Below the pieces are notes generated by a model. The model was given only the letters and a program-made list of their open reading frames with translations. It was not told the DNA's origin and did no database searches. This document shows positions 24,619-39,557 of a stretch of DNA of 64,000 bases, in pieces. How positions within the stretch are numbered: position 1 is the stretch's first letter; every line of letters begins with the position of its first letter. A program made the translations under genes and the position numbers. Origin of the DNA: Quillaja saponaria (taxonomy: Eukaryota; Streptophyta; Magnoliopsida; Fabales; Quillajaceae); NCBI GenBank assembly GCA_029379385.1, contig CM055612.1:310001-374000 (forward strand), written 5' to 3'.

Positions 24619-27600
24619 TGACGAGATGGGAAACTGGTGGATAGCAAAAGCAAGTGTAGGAGATATAAATATAGGAGAAAGCAAGCTAGAGTGAGAGTGA
24701 TAAAGAAGGAGAGAGGGTAAGGCAATATACTAGTATGGCCCACAATGACCCTAGAAAGACGTTATGTCAACTGTTGATTGCCTTCAATTGTTTTTTGTTG
24801 TCCCCCACATTCTTCTCTATTCCTTTTATCCATCCTTTCCCATGGTTGACAAGACAACCTTATCGAATGCACTAGCTACAGAATCCGAGATTCAAATGGA
24901 AAAAAATTATCTTGTAATTTTTTTTCCATCAAATTTTGAATCTATTTTGAAATTAAATTGAGTTAACTGTTATGGTTTTTAAAAATAGGTAGTATGCTTA
25001 TTAAAAATGTATGTTATTTTAATTAATTTAATGAGTTTGAATCTTATTGTGTGAGGTTGTAAAAATTAGAATTTCAAGAATATCATTGTCTTATTGTTAA
25101 TGTCATATTTTTAATTAGATTATATAATTGATAAATCAAAATATGGGTACATTCATTTAGTATACGACTGTTAATTATATATAAAAAAATAAATTAATTA
25201 AAGAAAGGCAATCTAAGTGAAAAAGAAAGAGAAAGGCTAGCTACTAGCTAGTAGTACAATTATACCAACTGTAGGTGTGAGCGGTTTTTGTTATTATTAT
25301 GTTGCAAGTTAGTGAATAACAGGTTCTCTTTGGCACCATGCCATTAATATTGATCATTTGAGTAAATTAATTAAAGGAGCTGAGCCGCCATTGATGATAG
25401 ATAGCGCGCACGAGGGGTGTTTTACTAAGCCTAGGCATTTCCCAATTCTAGTCATTTTCAGTATAATAACACATTATTACAAAAATATATTTGAATTATG
25501 ATCAGTGTAATATTATTTAATTTACTTTAATGGTTTAGTATTTACGTTTGACTATTTTCAGTATTTAAATTAATTTCATAAGAATTCATTCCCTTTAACT
25601 TAGTTGGATGTTTTAGTGAAAGATTATACTTAATGACCTATTTTTATTTATCTAATTTTACATATATTTTTTATTATTATTTACTAACATCACTCATATC
25701 ATCTTAACAAGATTTAAATTTAAAACTTACAAAGTAAAATATTCAAAATAATCTTAATTGTTAGAGACGACGAATTCTAATTTATATTTTGTTGGTTAAA
25801 ACACTTTGACAGTGGAAATTTAAGCTGAGATTACCTCATTTTATTATTGCGTAGCAAGTGATCATGATGGTTATTCAAACCTGAGAAACCAAATCCTATA
25901 AACTATGTCACCATGATGATGGTTAAGATTATGGGATAACAAAGCTTCTTTTAAAAGAGAGTCCACCATCACGGAAATAAGAAGATATATTAATTCCAGT
26001 TTACTTTACTCCTTATTAATAAAGACTATGGTATAACAAAAAGTAGCAGCCAAACAGTACGTAAGGCTAGGATTCCATCTTTTTTTCTTATCTTTTTCCT
26101 TTATATTTCTTTTCCTTTCTTTGTATATTGTAAATAAAATTGGAAAGTGATTGTTGTAGACTATAACGTCACTTTGTCTTACATTAATAAAATGTATTAA
26201 AGGGTGCTAATAAGGAAGTTAATGATGTGTTTCCAACTAAGGTTCCCACTCCCAAAGTTTGCTTCATTTCTGGCTTGAGTTCTTATATCAACCCCTTCAC
26301 TTTAAGAGACATCATGCCCCCCCTTAATTGAGACCACCATCATTCTAAAATTCAAAAAAAGAGGCTCTTTATCAGGAAGAATATAAATTATTACTTATTT
26401 TCAATGAAGCCTCTTTATTTGATTCCTTAGAAACTCCTTTTACTGGTCTTTCAACTCTTCTCTATTACATACATCTGACAGCCATATATCTATAATAATT
26501 ACATTTATAACAAAAGCTGGTTCTAGCTAGCAAAGTAAAAGTTAGAGAGAAGGACTTTGATTACTACTCTGACCCGGCCTGCATGAACCGGTCGGATACC
26601 ACCCTGACCAAGCCAGTTGTTATGTTAATTGCATTTCCACAGCTTAATTCTCTTTTGGGGGTCACATATAAGTAATTGTACATACCTGACAGCTTATATT
26701 GGATTTTATGTGCACGGGAGAATCTCCAAAGGTAGTCTATGGTCGAGGTCTGGGTCAACTAAATAATTAATTAAAAGTATTTTTTGTTCAATTGAAGAAA
26801 AAGAACATTATACTATTTATGTACATCGAGCCAGTGTGAGTTAGGTTCCTGTCATGTGGAATATAACATTAATCTGTGAAAATATGAAATCCCTTTAAAA
26901 ATTAAAAAAAAAAAGGGAATTAAAACGAATATACGAGGAACTTGTATTATATACAGAGTGGCACACCAGCATTACATGTGCAGCATATGGTGGAATCTGC
27001 ACTATGGCATGCTTCATCGTTCATTAACAACCATATGCATGATGCTTTTCTTAGCTAATTGTAGTTAAGGTTCCTTCATTGATTTTAATTTGAGTCCTAA
27101 CACAAGCATTGTCAAACATAATTACATTGCTATTATTCATTAAAGTCCTACTCAAAATGTTACACGTATAACTTTTTTTTTTTTTTTTCCTGTGTCTGAG
27201 CGTGCAAAGAGAAACTAATATATAAAGAGCTAAAAATGAGTTTAGGGAAATTTATTCCGATTACATCTTTAAAATAAATACTTGAAATACAAGTTGGAAC
27301 TAAATAATTAAAAAAAAATTAGGTCTTGTTGTGTGTTTTTTAGTTTTGCCAAACCATCGGCACAGTTGTTTGCTTCCTGAAGCAATGCTTAGTTTTCACC
27401 TGCTGGAAGCATGTCATCGAGATCCTGCAATCATGAACGATGTTGCTCAGAGACACTAGAGGTCAGTAAAAGATTAATAACAACCTTTGTATCCAGATTT
27501 ATTTTAAGGAAGAGAATTCATTTTTTCAAAGCAAGAAGAAGCCCTTGCTTTAGAACCCAAATTTCAGCAAGAGTAATTGCGCCAATAAACAATGTTTTTT

Positions 27601-28092
27601 TATTTTTTATATTATTAATCGAATCTAAGATTTTTTGATGATTAAGATTAAGAAAGACTTAAGTTTTACTCTGAATTATATGAGAAGAAGATAATCAATT
27701 TCTGCCAAATTAATTATGATTAGCATGCAGTAAATTAATGAACATAATAATGTAATGTAAGAATTTTATTACAAGTAAATGTATTAATGACCACGTTAAT
27801 AAACGAAAATAAAGTTAAACAGCGATGATTAAAATGTTGGGCGTGAGTAAGAATTTGAAGGTACGCTTTCCCTCTCACGCCCTAACATGTTGTTTAATGC
27901 TTTCCGAACAATGAGAATCTTGTGCTTTATTGTTAAATTCAAAGCTTCATTTTCAATCACAAATTCACAATGTGGGTGGATGCTCAGTCATGCATGTGTT
28001 CAGTGATGGGATTTCTCATTTTCTCAGCGATTCAATCCTTTTTAGCTTATTTTTATGTTTAGATGTTACCAAGATAATGAATCTCAAATAAG

Positions 28093-28570
28093 AGTGACAA
28101 TAAGCCGAGCTAGCTCGTGAGCTACTTGTTAAGAGCTTAGATCAAGCTCGGCTCAATTAAAAATTGAGCCGATCTTGAACTTTATTTTAAACTCGTTTAG
28201 TAAAACAAACTGAGCTCAATCTTTATAAAAATCAGCTTGTGAGATGGCTCGTTTAATATTATTTAATAGATTTTTTATTATTTATATATACATTTATAAT
28301 AAATTTATTTATATACAAAAAAAAACTAATATAAATTATTGCTTAGTTTAGTGATAATTTAAAAAATACTCACTAAGTGGTCTTGGATTCAACTTTTCTT
28401 GTCTACAAAATTTTTTTAGAATTTTCGAACAAATTTCATGAGCTCTTAACGAGCTGAGTCAATCTTGAATATTTGATCACAAGTTTAAAACGAGCTCCAG
28501 CTTGCTTAAAATGAGACCAGTCGAGCCGAGCTTTGCCAAGGCTCGACTCAAGCTTCACTCGTTGACAGCC
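28093..28570. repeat. Foldback/MITE-like element with GAGCT/CGAGC-rich ends
   Basis: The left end (gagtgacaataagccgagct) and the reverse complement of the right end (ggctgtcaacgagtgaagct) are imperfect inverted repeats. Both ends are followed by dense gagctcg, gctcggct and cgagcc motifs, giving a self-complementary element of about 480 bases around an AT-rich centre. Elements of this look are common in eudicot genomes. I could not identify a clean target duplication. Confidence 0.5.
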
Positions 28571-31339
28571 ATAAACCCAAACATTTATAAATTTGTGGCA
28601 TTTGAAAGGTCTAAAATTACAATTACAAATTTGGACCCATTAAGGTCAAGTTGAAGCTTAATTAGTTGCTAGCTAGATTTAATGTTTTTCATGCAGTTTC
28701 TCTTGTTAGGTATGCATACGTGTCAGTCACTAATTGACCCTAGCTATATGTGTAATTTAAACCTACCTAGATGGAGAATATTGCAGAACATATAGATATA
28801 CGTTAATTAGTAAATGCTTGTCCCTTCAGGTTTGGTCATTTTCGAGCTAAATGTATGTGCTCCATCGTTTTCCCACAATCAGTTTGAAAGAATAATGGAC
28901 AAGTATAAATACTTATTTATGAAACCAAAGAGCTATATAAATTTTAAAAATGAAGTGAAAGAAGATTAGAAAGATCTACTTGAATTAGTAACCAAAACTA
29001 AACAAGTCTAATTAATTAAACCCTGCTTTGGAAAGATCCATCCAGCTTTATGTGCTTTGGCTGAATTACTTTTCAGGATTAATTTCACTAGCAGATAAAA
29101 CCCACTACTGATTTCTTTATTGCTTTTGTTTGGCACTTTTGGCACTTAAAGTGATTCCACCCACTAGCCCACGACACACTATGCTAATACTAATTAAGAC
29201 ATCTGTTTGGTAAAAATTGTTTCCCATGTTTTCTCATAATTGAAGATTTCAACTTTGATTAGATGGGTTCGTGTAAAAATTTCTCATTTATTTTTTTTCA
29301 TAAATTTCTTGTTTAATTAGATTTGATTGATGCAATTTGATCATTACAGGCATCCAAAACTTACCTTTTTGACTATATAAAATTTTTCGGTGATGATTAT
29401 ACAAGTAACAGTAATGAATATGAACAAATTAAAATTGATAAATATGTGTTTACTATATGATTTAAATTTTTTTTCTCTTCCATTTCAAATAACATTTTGT
29501 AAAAAAATAACAAAAAAATCAAGATCTAAAATCCAGCATCTATAAAATCATCAACATCTAAACTTTTTAGTATAGGATTATTTTAGCCAATCCCAAGACG
29601 GCACATACACCAAATTTGATTTAAGGAGCTTGATGGACACATGGCATAATCTAAATAGACAATTATTATTATAAATAACTACATGCATATATTTTAAGAA
29701 TATTTTTAACTTTAGACAAAGTATATAATAAATGTGAGTTTTAAAATTTGAAATATATAAAAAGTAAAAAATTATTTATTAAACAACACTGTAATTATGA
29801 TCAACCATTATAATTATAAAAACAAAATTTTATATTTATCACCTTAATAAATATACTATAAACAGCTTTTAGAACAATCCATATTTTAAACTAATGACAC
29901 TATCACTCTATATTCACTCTCTCACTTTATAATTCTCTCTTCAGAATATTAGCTTTATTCGAACCTCCGTTTATTTTTATGTCCACTTTGAAGTCAACTA
30001 GAGTTTAATCTTTGTTCATGAGACTATTAGACCAGTTAGACCAAGACACGTCAGACAAATCCTCATTTAACAAAACCATATATATCACCATTCCTACAGT
30101 GGCTGGAAATAAAAGAAGCCGTCAAGAGCCATTAAGCAATTTACTTGAATCAATATTTGGGTAATGATCAATTTTCAAGGGTTTATCCATGCCTCATCCC
30201 AAAATATCCCAAGCCACTCCTCTACCATCCCAATCAAAACAAATTTTGATTGAACATCTCTCTCTTCTTTTATTAGGGTTACCACTTTTGGAATCCACGT
30301 TCATGGAAGTGACAAAGTCTCCATCGCCATTCTCTTTCAGTTAGTTCCACCTTCCCTAAAATGGGGTAACCCAACCCACCAACACCATCAACTTAAAGTC
30401 CAAGTGAAGTTGATCCTTTGCTTAACATTGAGAAGATGGTATTGGAATCTTTGAGCAAATTATTTATATGCTAGCTAGCTCTCTCAAAAATCAAAATCTT
30501 CTAAAGGTGATAAAGAAGATTCCTGGTTGGTCATTTCGGGATTATCAATCCTAATAATTCGTTGTTTTTGTGGGTCTAGCAAGCTGACAGTGCACAGTCC
30601 ACTATAGGTGACAAGAGGGCTAGCTAGGTAAGGCTTAGTGTGCGAATTCAACGAGCACTCGATTGTGGGTTAGTTTAGCAAGCTCAAGTTGCTTTCTAAG
30701 ATCAATTTGATAAGTATAAGTAAACTATTAATTTAGTTAGATATTAATGGGTATTATTAATAGGCTTTAACCCTTTCTTTAGCAAAGGAGCATACCCTTG
30801 TTATCTTCTTAACTTAAAAACATGACAATAAGTAATTTAATATTTTTGGAGAAAGCATGCATAAGAAATTATTTAAACTTACGAGTTAATAATAATCACT
30901 ATGAATTTTCCACAATCAATTAACTTCCAATGAATTTCCTTGTCATCTATCATTTTATATAACAAATGAGAAATACAAATGTTGAATCTTTTGTGTAATG
31001 CAAATCATGTTACATGGAAGATTCCTTATTTCCAGAACTTCGTCAACGATCAAGGTTTACAATGATGGAACAAACTGAAAGAATCTAACAATTTGATTGA
31101 CTGAGAACATCACGTTTAGTGTATGGTAATGCGCATAATGATCATATTCGAGAAAAAAAACATACGGCATCATAGTCTTTGAATTTGCATATGTACATGT
31201 CGGTATAGTGGCAGGCTAGCCGCAGAATCATGTTGCACATCTAGGTTTGATGACCCTGTTGTCACGTTTATCAGTTATTAAAATCCTCAAAGAGGGTAAG
31301 ACAAGAAGGTATTATTGCTTGAATCTGTAGTATATGCAG

Positions 31340-31344
<5 letters not shown>

Positions 31345-31375
<31 letters not shown>
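31345..31375. repeat. (AT)n microsatellite
   Basis: An uninterrupted AT dinucleotide run of about 15 units. Confidence 0.9.
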
Positions 31376-31378
<3 letters not shown>

Positions 31379-31831
31379 TATTTGCTTTATTATGTTTAGT
31401 AGCCAGCATAGCTTTATGCATTGGCATGATATCAGATCCCCAAAAGTTGAAGAAGAACAGGGTATGCATAACGTTGTTCTCCTTATATGAACGTTTATTG
31501 GTAGAGAACATCATAAAAATTGCCAAGTTATAGGAGTCAGTTTCCCTAACCAATTGAGTCTCTGAAAGAGAGAGCACTGGTGGCATTCTGAAGAACATAA
31601 TACAATTATATAATTCATCCATAAGAGTTGCTTTTCCAATAAGCTACTCCTTTTTATTATTTAGGTTCTCTTAAGAACATATGGTAAAGCACAAAAGGAA
31701 ATTGACAATAGTATACCAACCCGTTTACTCCTAGAGTATTTGTTTCCATCTTGCTTCTATCCGATGGGAGAAGAAAATCTAGTTGGAGAAATGGAAAAAA
31801 ATAAAATTATACAGCGAACGGAGGAAAGGAC

Positions 31832-34800
31832 TTATTCAGCATTTGTATCTTCAACAGATTTCTTGTATTCAGGCTTAAGCTCATAAGTTCCTTGGTTGGC
31901 ACCCCTTTTATTGTACACACACAGCTCATTCAGTATCTCTTTCAAGAATTGCTGCCAAAGGAAGAAAGCAGTCAAAAAATTAACTTATACTAAGGTTAAA
32001 AATCAAGTCAAAAGTATATCGACCAAATTAAAAACATATAAACCCTGAAAAGTAAGTCTTAATTGAACCCTATAATGAAAAGGTTAAAAATAATGCAATA
32101 TTTTAAAGTAGCGGAAACCATTCTGGTCAATGAAGGAACAATCAACCAACTGGCCTAGAACATATAAACAAATAGAAACCCCTACTTGCACATGAGAAAT
32201 CTATTTCAGGTTGATGGTAAATGAAGAGAGATTATAATCATCTAATTAGTTTTAACTGGGAATTTATATTTAATAGTACATTACCTACATAATAATAGTA
32301 CCTAATTTTCAAAAACGCTAATAGAATCTCAATCCCCAAATAGTAATCCTTACTGGAATAATGATATATATTCTAACATAATTAAATCAAAATCTCGATA
32401 ATTTCTTCATTTGCCATTGACAGTCTCTAACTACAACTTAGAGCACTGGAGTTTAGCCTCCAAAAGAAATTTTCCAGAAATGACATTCTAGTATAAGCCA
32501 AAATTATTTTTTTGATAGCAATAGAGCTAAATGACATACCGCAGGTTGATCGGTTTCTTGAATTAGCTGCTTCAAGGCCCAATTTGGTTGTCTTTCGAAT
32601 AGCTTGAACATTATATCCTGCAATTGGTTACGATCCCTTCTTGTTCTCTTTGTATCTGATTGTTTAACTGGTTGTGTCTTCCTCTTTTCCTAGTGCAGTT
32701 AATTGGAATAAACACCGAACATTATTCTTCCACCCAAAACAATCAACTAAACTAAATTTTGAAAAGCATAAACATCAATATGGCTACAACTGTATCCATG
32801 ATTTCACTAAGCAAGACACAGATATACTTTGCCCAAGACAGATAACATGCTGCATATAATTATAAAATATGGAATCAAATAGAGAAATAGCATAAACATA
32901 TAGACAGCCACCAGCACGACTTTTCTTTTAGCATACCCAAGCCCCTCCCAATAAGGAATGTATTGTATCATAACTGAGCAGATTAAATTCTTATTATAAA
33001 CATAAGTTCTGAGAAAAACTTCTTAGACATGATGAAAACTTCTATATAGTATGCCTTAACTTTTCTTATATGCAGAACTACACACAAAGCAAATGGCGTA
33101 CAAAAAAAAAAAAAAAAAAAAAAAAAACAGAATAGTACCTTGGAAGTCGAAGAAATTAAACCAACCATTCCAGGCATGGGCCTCATGTAAACTCCACGAT
33201 CATTATCAATGACCTTATTTGGAAGAAGAGAAAAAGAGAATCAATGTTTTTGTTACACCTATCCGCAACAAGAACTTCTATAGTTCCATGAAGAAGTAAA
33301 AGTGAAGCAAGATGTTCAACCTGTATTTGCCTATTTTTAATCATAGACTTATTGGTCCTCTCACGACACAATCTGCCATAATCTTCTATGTTTTCCCCAT
33401 GGGGCTTCATGTCAAATTTGTGTTCCACTTTCCCTTCCATCACAACCTTGCCTACATATGAATAACAAGTTGTTCACTTCAACTACTTTAAGGTAGCCAA
33501 ATTTCACCGTGACAGTTGACATAACAGTAATCTCAAATACACTCAGATTGTAAACACCCAACATTACCACCATGGCACTGCATCGCTCAAAATTCATGAT
33601 ATATCTCAAATTACCTTTCATGTATGTAGTTCTTCTGGAAAAACAAAAAAATAACATCTACATCTGTCACTTGTAGTGATTTATCATTTAATGAATGACA
33701 GAGAAAATGATCCAGTGATCCAATTATAATGTTTGTTACTTTGTACATAAGCTAAAGATTTCAAATTTTAATAAATTCTTTCCCCCATCCAGGGGATTCT
33801 TCCCATATTTCAGTAAATAGCAGAATCATGGATAGGTAACTAGCACCCTTTACTGGGACTCGATGACTATTCATAGCCATTACCTTGACACCAAAGAAGA
33901 GTTTGATCCAATGCTTTATTTCTGTCCTAGTTGATCCTGATTCGACATTAGAAGTATATTGATTTTTCCCCAATAAGTAAATTCTGCAAATTTGATTCCA
34001 TCCATAAATCTTTTTTCTTCCCTATGAGACATGTAAAAAATAATTCTCAACTTTAATCATTGTTTACCTAGTGAAATTTTTTTCAATTGAAATTTTCCCT
34101 GTTGTGCTAACCCTAGAAGGAAAGCATTCAACTCCGTTGAAGAAATTACCACGTCACTCCTGTTCTAAACACTACCAAAACAATTTTGTACCAACCTAGT
34201 GCTCCGGAAAAATCCCACACTGCCATCATCTATCTTCCAACAAAAATCCCCAGGGAACTTTCTTCATAAAGCTCCTCAGTCAGACCATGAACAACAATTA
34301 CTCTAATATATTACCAAAGAACTCAATCTTTCAAACAATGCTTAATAATTTGAAACTTCCAAGGAAGAAACAATAAATAAAATAAAATTGCCGTTATATC
34401 ATTGAGAAAAAAAGTTACATAGAAGGACAATTAAATAACAAACTTCACCTTGGTTTGCCTCAGAGAAGATACACATAGGAACAAAATCTTTAAACATATT
34501 CAAAGAATAACTCTTCGGAAGATTGCCACCCTCGGTGTCCGTCATCTCCATTGAGAACTGTCATAATTTGAAACAAGTCAAAAGAAAAATAAATCTCAGA
34601 ATGATACTGAGTTTCCAATCATTTGGACGAAGCAAGTCATTACATTCAGAGACTTGTCGAAAAACTAGGTAGGAAACAAGCTAACAAGTAATAATCAGTT
34701 GAACTGTATGCTAAACTAACTGTATCCAGAAAGCCTATTTGAGATTACTAGGATTTGTTCAGCGAAATAGGTTCCTGACAGAGAGAAGTTCAAAGAATTG

Positions 34801-35159
34801 ACACCAAACATAATCTTAACTAATTTCCCAAATGGTTAATAATTCGTATTTCAAATTATGCCAAAAAGCATCATACATTTTTATACCACCAAGATAAACA
34901 TCAAAATCACAATAGTTTTATGGCATAGAAATAAAATTTCCAGCAATCACAGTTATACCTGGAGGGCAGAGGGGTCGTCTGCGCAAAGAGGATCAAGGGA
35001 GAGGACAACCTTGGCCACAGGGTGAGGGCGTGAAGGAGGTTGACTCTGCCAAGACTTGGCCACCACAGGCGGGCACTTCATAAGCCACACCGATCTCTCG
35101 GCCTTTGATGTCTCCAAGTTACCGCCGTTGCTCCCACTGGTCCCATGCTCTTCATCCAT
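31832..35159 (-). CDS. Transcription initiation factor IIF subunit beta (RAP30)
   Basis: Six exons on the minus strand: 34959-35159, 34449-34557, 33321-33451, 33139-33213, 32540-32689 and 31832-31951, summing to 786 bases (261 aa) with an open frame. The N-terminal half holds the dimerisation region with [27 protein letters not shown], and [13 protein letters not shown] followed by YGRLCRERT. The C-terminal half holds the winged helix with [40 protein letters not shown] and [24 protein letters not shown] beta partners the alpha subunit to bring RNA polymerase II into the preinitiation complex in the nucleus. The gene is head-to-head with RD19 across about 1.4 kb. Its proximity to WAT1 matches the Arabidopsis order. 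All introns are GT-AG. Intron 4 contains an A run of about 28. Confidence 0.95.
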
Positions 35160-35556
35160 CTCTCTGGAATTCTAGGCTCTTTTAGTTTTAGCTTTCCTAT
35201 TCTCTTTCTCTATTGACGGTGGCGTCTGAACTTAAGCTTGAACTATCGCGACCCGATTCGAACCAAAAGAACAGGTCGAAGACCGAGACAACACTTCATT
35301 TACTTGGCGGAAAAATACCCTGATACATGAGCCAACCTGCTTATGGGCCTAAGGTGCTAGCATTCCAATTTGGGCTTTTGGAAACCCAAACAAACAGCCC
35401 AAAATAATTAGCAAAATACACAAGGTCCAAGGAAAATCCACACGTAAGTTTTGTTTTGACAAAAAAACATCACGGGTTGGAAACTGTTGGTCCCACCAGA
35501 ATTGACAAACGAAAAAGGGCAGAAGACACTCAAGGAAGGAATGGGCCACGTCTCGC

Positions 35557-35825
35557 ATTATTACTCGTGTGGTTACGTACTGCAATAAAACTCCAGTAGT
35601 AACACTATTTGTTAGGTTTGTAAATTAATGAATATTTTATTTTCTTGCCCTTTTTTTTTTTTTTGATAGAATATGTTCTTTTCAATGTGACGTCAGGATT
35701 GAAAAAAATCGAAATTATTACTCGTCTGGTTCCGTCCTGCACTAAAACTCCAGTTGTGATACTATTTGTTAGTTTGTCAATTAACGAATATTTCCTTCTC
35801 ACTGTGACGTCAGGAATGACAAAAT
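35557..35825. repeat. 157-base tandem duplication, each unit with a TGACGTCA site
   Basis: Unit 1 starts attattactcg at 35557 and unit 2 starts identically at 35714. Both continue with a ctggttccgt-like segment, aaaactccagt, actatttgttag and aatgaatatt-like sequence, and end in tgtgacgtcagga. The units differ by substitutions and a long T run in unit 1. The palindrome is the classical binding core of bZIP factors. Confidence 0.75.
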
Positions 35826-36378
35826 ATGAAATCGATATTCCAATGAAAAATAAATAAATAAATAATTATATAATTATAATAATACAATTGAAGCGATGTC
35901 TTTTCTCAAATTTTGTCATCTAATTCACATACTAATTTTCTAATCATAAAAAACATTAATACTCTTCAAATTTATTTTTATTTTTAAAATTGTAAAATTT
36001 ATTATTTTATTTTCGGTACATTAAAAATTAAGATGAGAATTATTCTAGATAGTCACAAATTTGTCCTCGCCTATAAGAAAAATGCTCGGGACAGTTAACA
36101 AAATAATTAACATACTTTGTCAACTTTTTTTCTTCTAAAATTTGTAGTTTTTCAAATTTAAGTAACTAAACAAAAGTATTTAACTAAAAAATAATAATTT
36201 AATTTTTGACTTGATCAATAAATTTTAATACCTTGTGCTATAAAAATAAAAGGGTTTTTAACTCCATTGCAATTATAAAAAAGTTTAAATGAGGGAAAAC
36301 ACTCATTATAAAACAAACAAAATAAAAGAATATAAATAAAAAAATTGTTTTGCAGGATTCTAATCCAATAGAAGGAAA

Positions 36379-36387
36379 GCACGTGTC
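36379..36387 (+). promoter_or_regulatory. G-box/ABRE-like element GCACGTGTC upstream of RD19
   Basis: CACGTG followed by TC forms an ABA-responsive-element core about 215 bases before the RD19 start codon. RD19-family genes are named for dehydration induction, so the site is plausible, but the motif is short and could occur by chance. Confidence 0.4.
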
Positions 36388-36404
36388 AAAAACACATTAG
36401 CTAA

Positions 36405-38933
<2,529 letters not shown>

Positions 38934-39557
38934 TGATTATGAAGACAGCGTATGATGGTGGCTTGTTGTCAGGTTAGTGCAGCTTGTGTATATATTATGA
39001 TATGATGGCTTCAAAATTCAGCTCTTGATGCTCTTATAAACATCCCATAGCTGAAAAAATAAATGTATTTATGGATCCTACTCTTGATTGTTATGCATTG
39101 TCGTACAAATAGTAAAATAGCGTGTATTAGTGTTTTGACATGGTCCCTTGGAAAACTTTTAGCTTCGACTTGTATTTCTGTTAATTTTAGATACCAACCC
39201 CTTGTAAAATTAAACCCAGTGGCAATATATAACTGGTTAACAGCTTACTGAAAGAAATTGTGAAGAATTAACTACAAAACCCATTCTCCACAGAAAAAAA
39301 GACATTACAGATACATGTCCTTTTATCTTAACTTCGGAATCTTGGCTATACTACTAAGCCCTACAGCCATCAAGATAAAAATCAGCAGTGGCTATACTAC
39401 AAGAAAACGAAGGAGCACATCGAAGATATCTCCTTGCAGCATGGCTAGGCTCTCACTCCAGCCACATGCTCCATTACCTTTCTTGTGAAAGAATACGTAT
39501 GCATATACTTCTAGTTAGTTCAGTATGGAAAAAATAAAAATAAAAAATGTTGTTACC

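Larger units (their letters stand above)
19691..24621. repeat. Tandem segmental duplication, unit 2 (carries the intact WAT1 copy)
   Basis: This is the second copy of the segment described for 15738-19690. It starts directly at the end of unit 1 and ends at 24621, beyond which the native upstream DNA of the gene continues. About 600 bases of AT-rich DNA in the interval 20300-21060 and about 300 more near 21260-21860 have no counterpart in unit 1. These are later insertions here or deletions there. Confidence 0.85.
24622..31831. other. Long intergenic region between WAT1 and TFIIF beta
   Basis: About 7.2 kb with no recognised gene on either strand. Open frames here are short and lack family likeness. 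The region contains the upstream DNA of the intact WAT1 gene (left), a foldback-like element rich in gagctcg/cgagct motifs (28093-28570), an AT microsatellite (31345-31375), and the 3' flank of TFIIF beta (right). Confidence 0.55.

Noticed and set aside
25380..25410. miR171-like string ctgagccgccattgatga
   Set aside because: Too many mismatches to the conserved miRNA and no complementary arm in the surrounding 150 bases.
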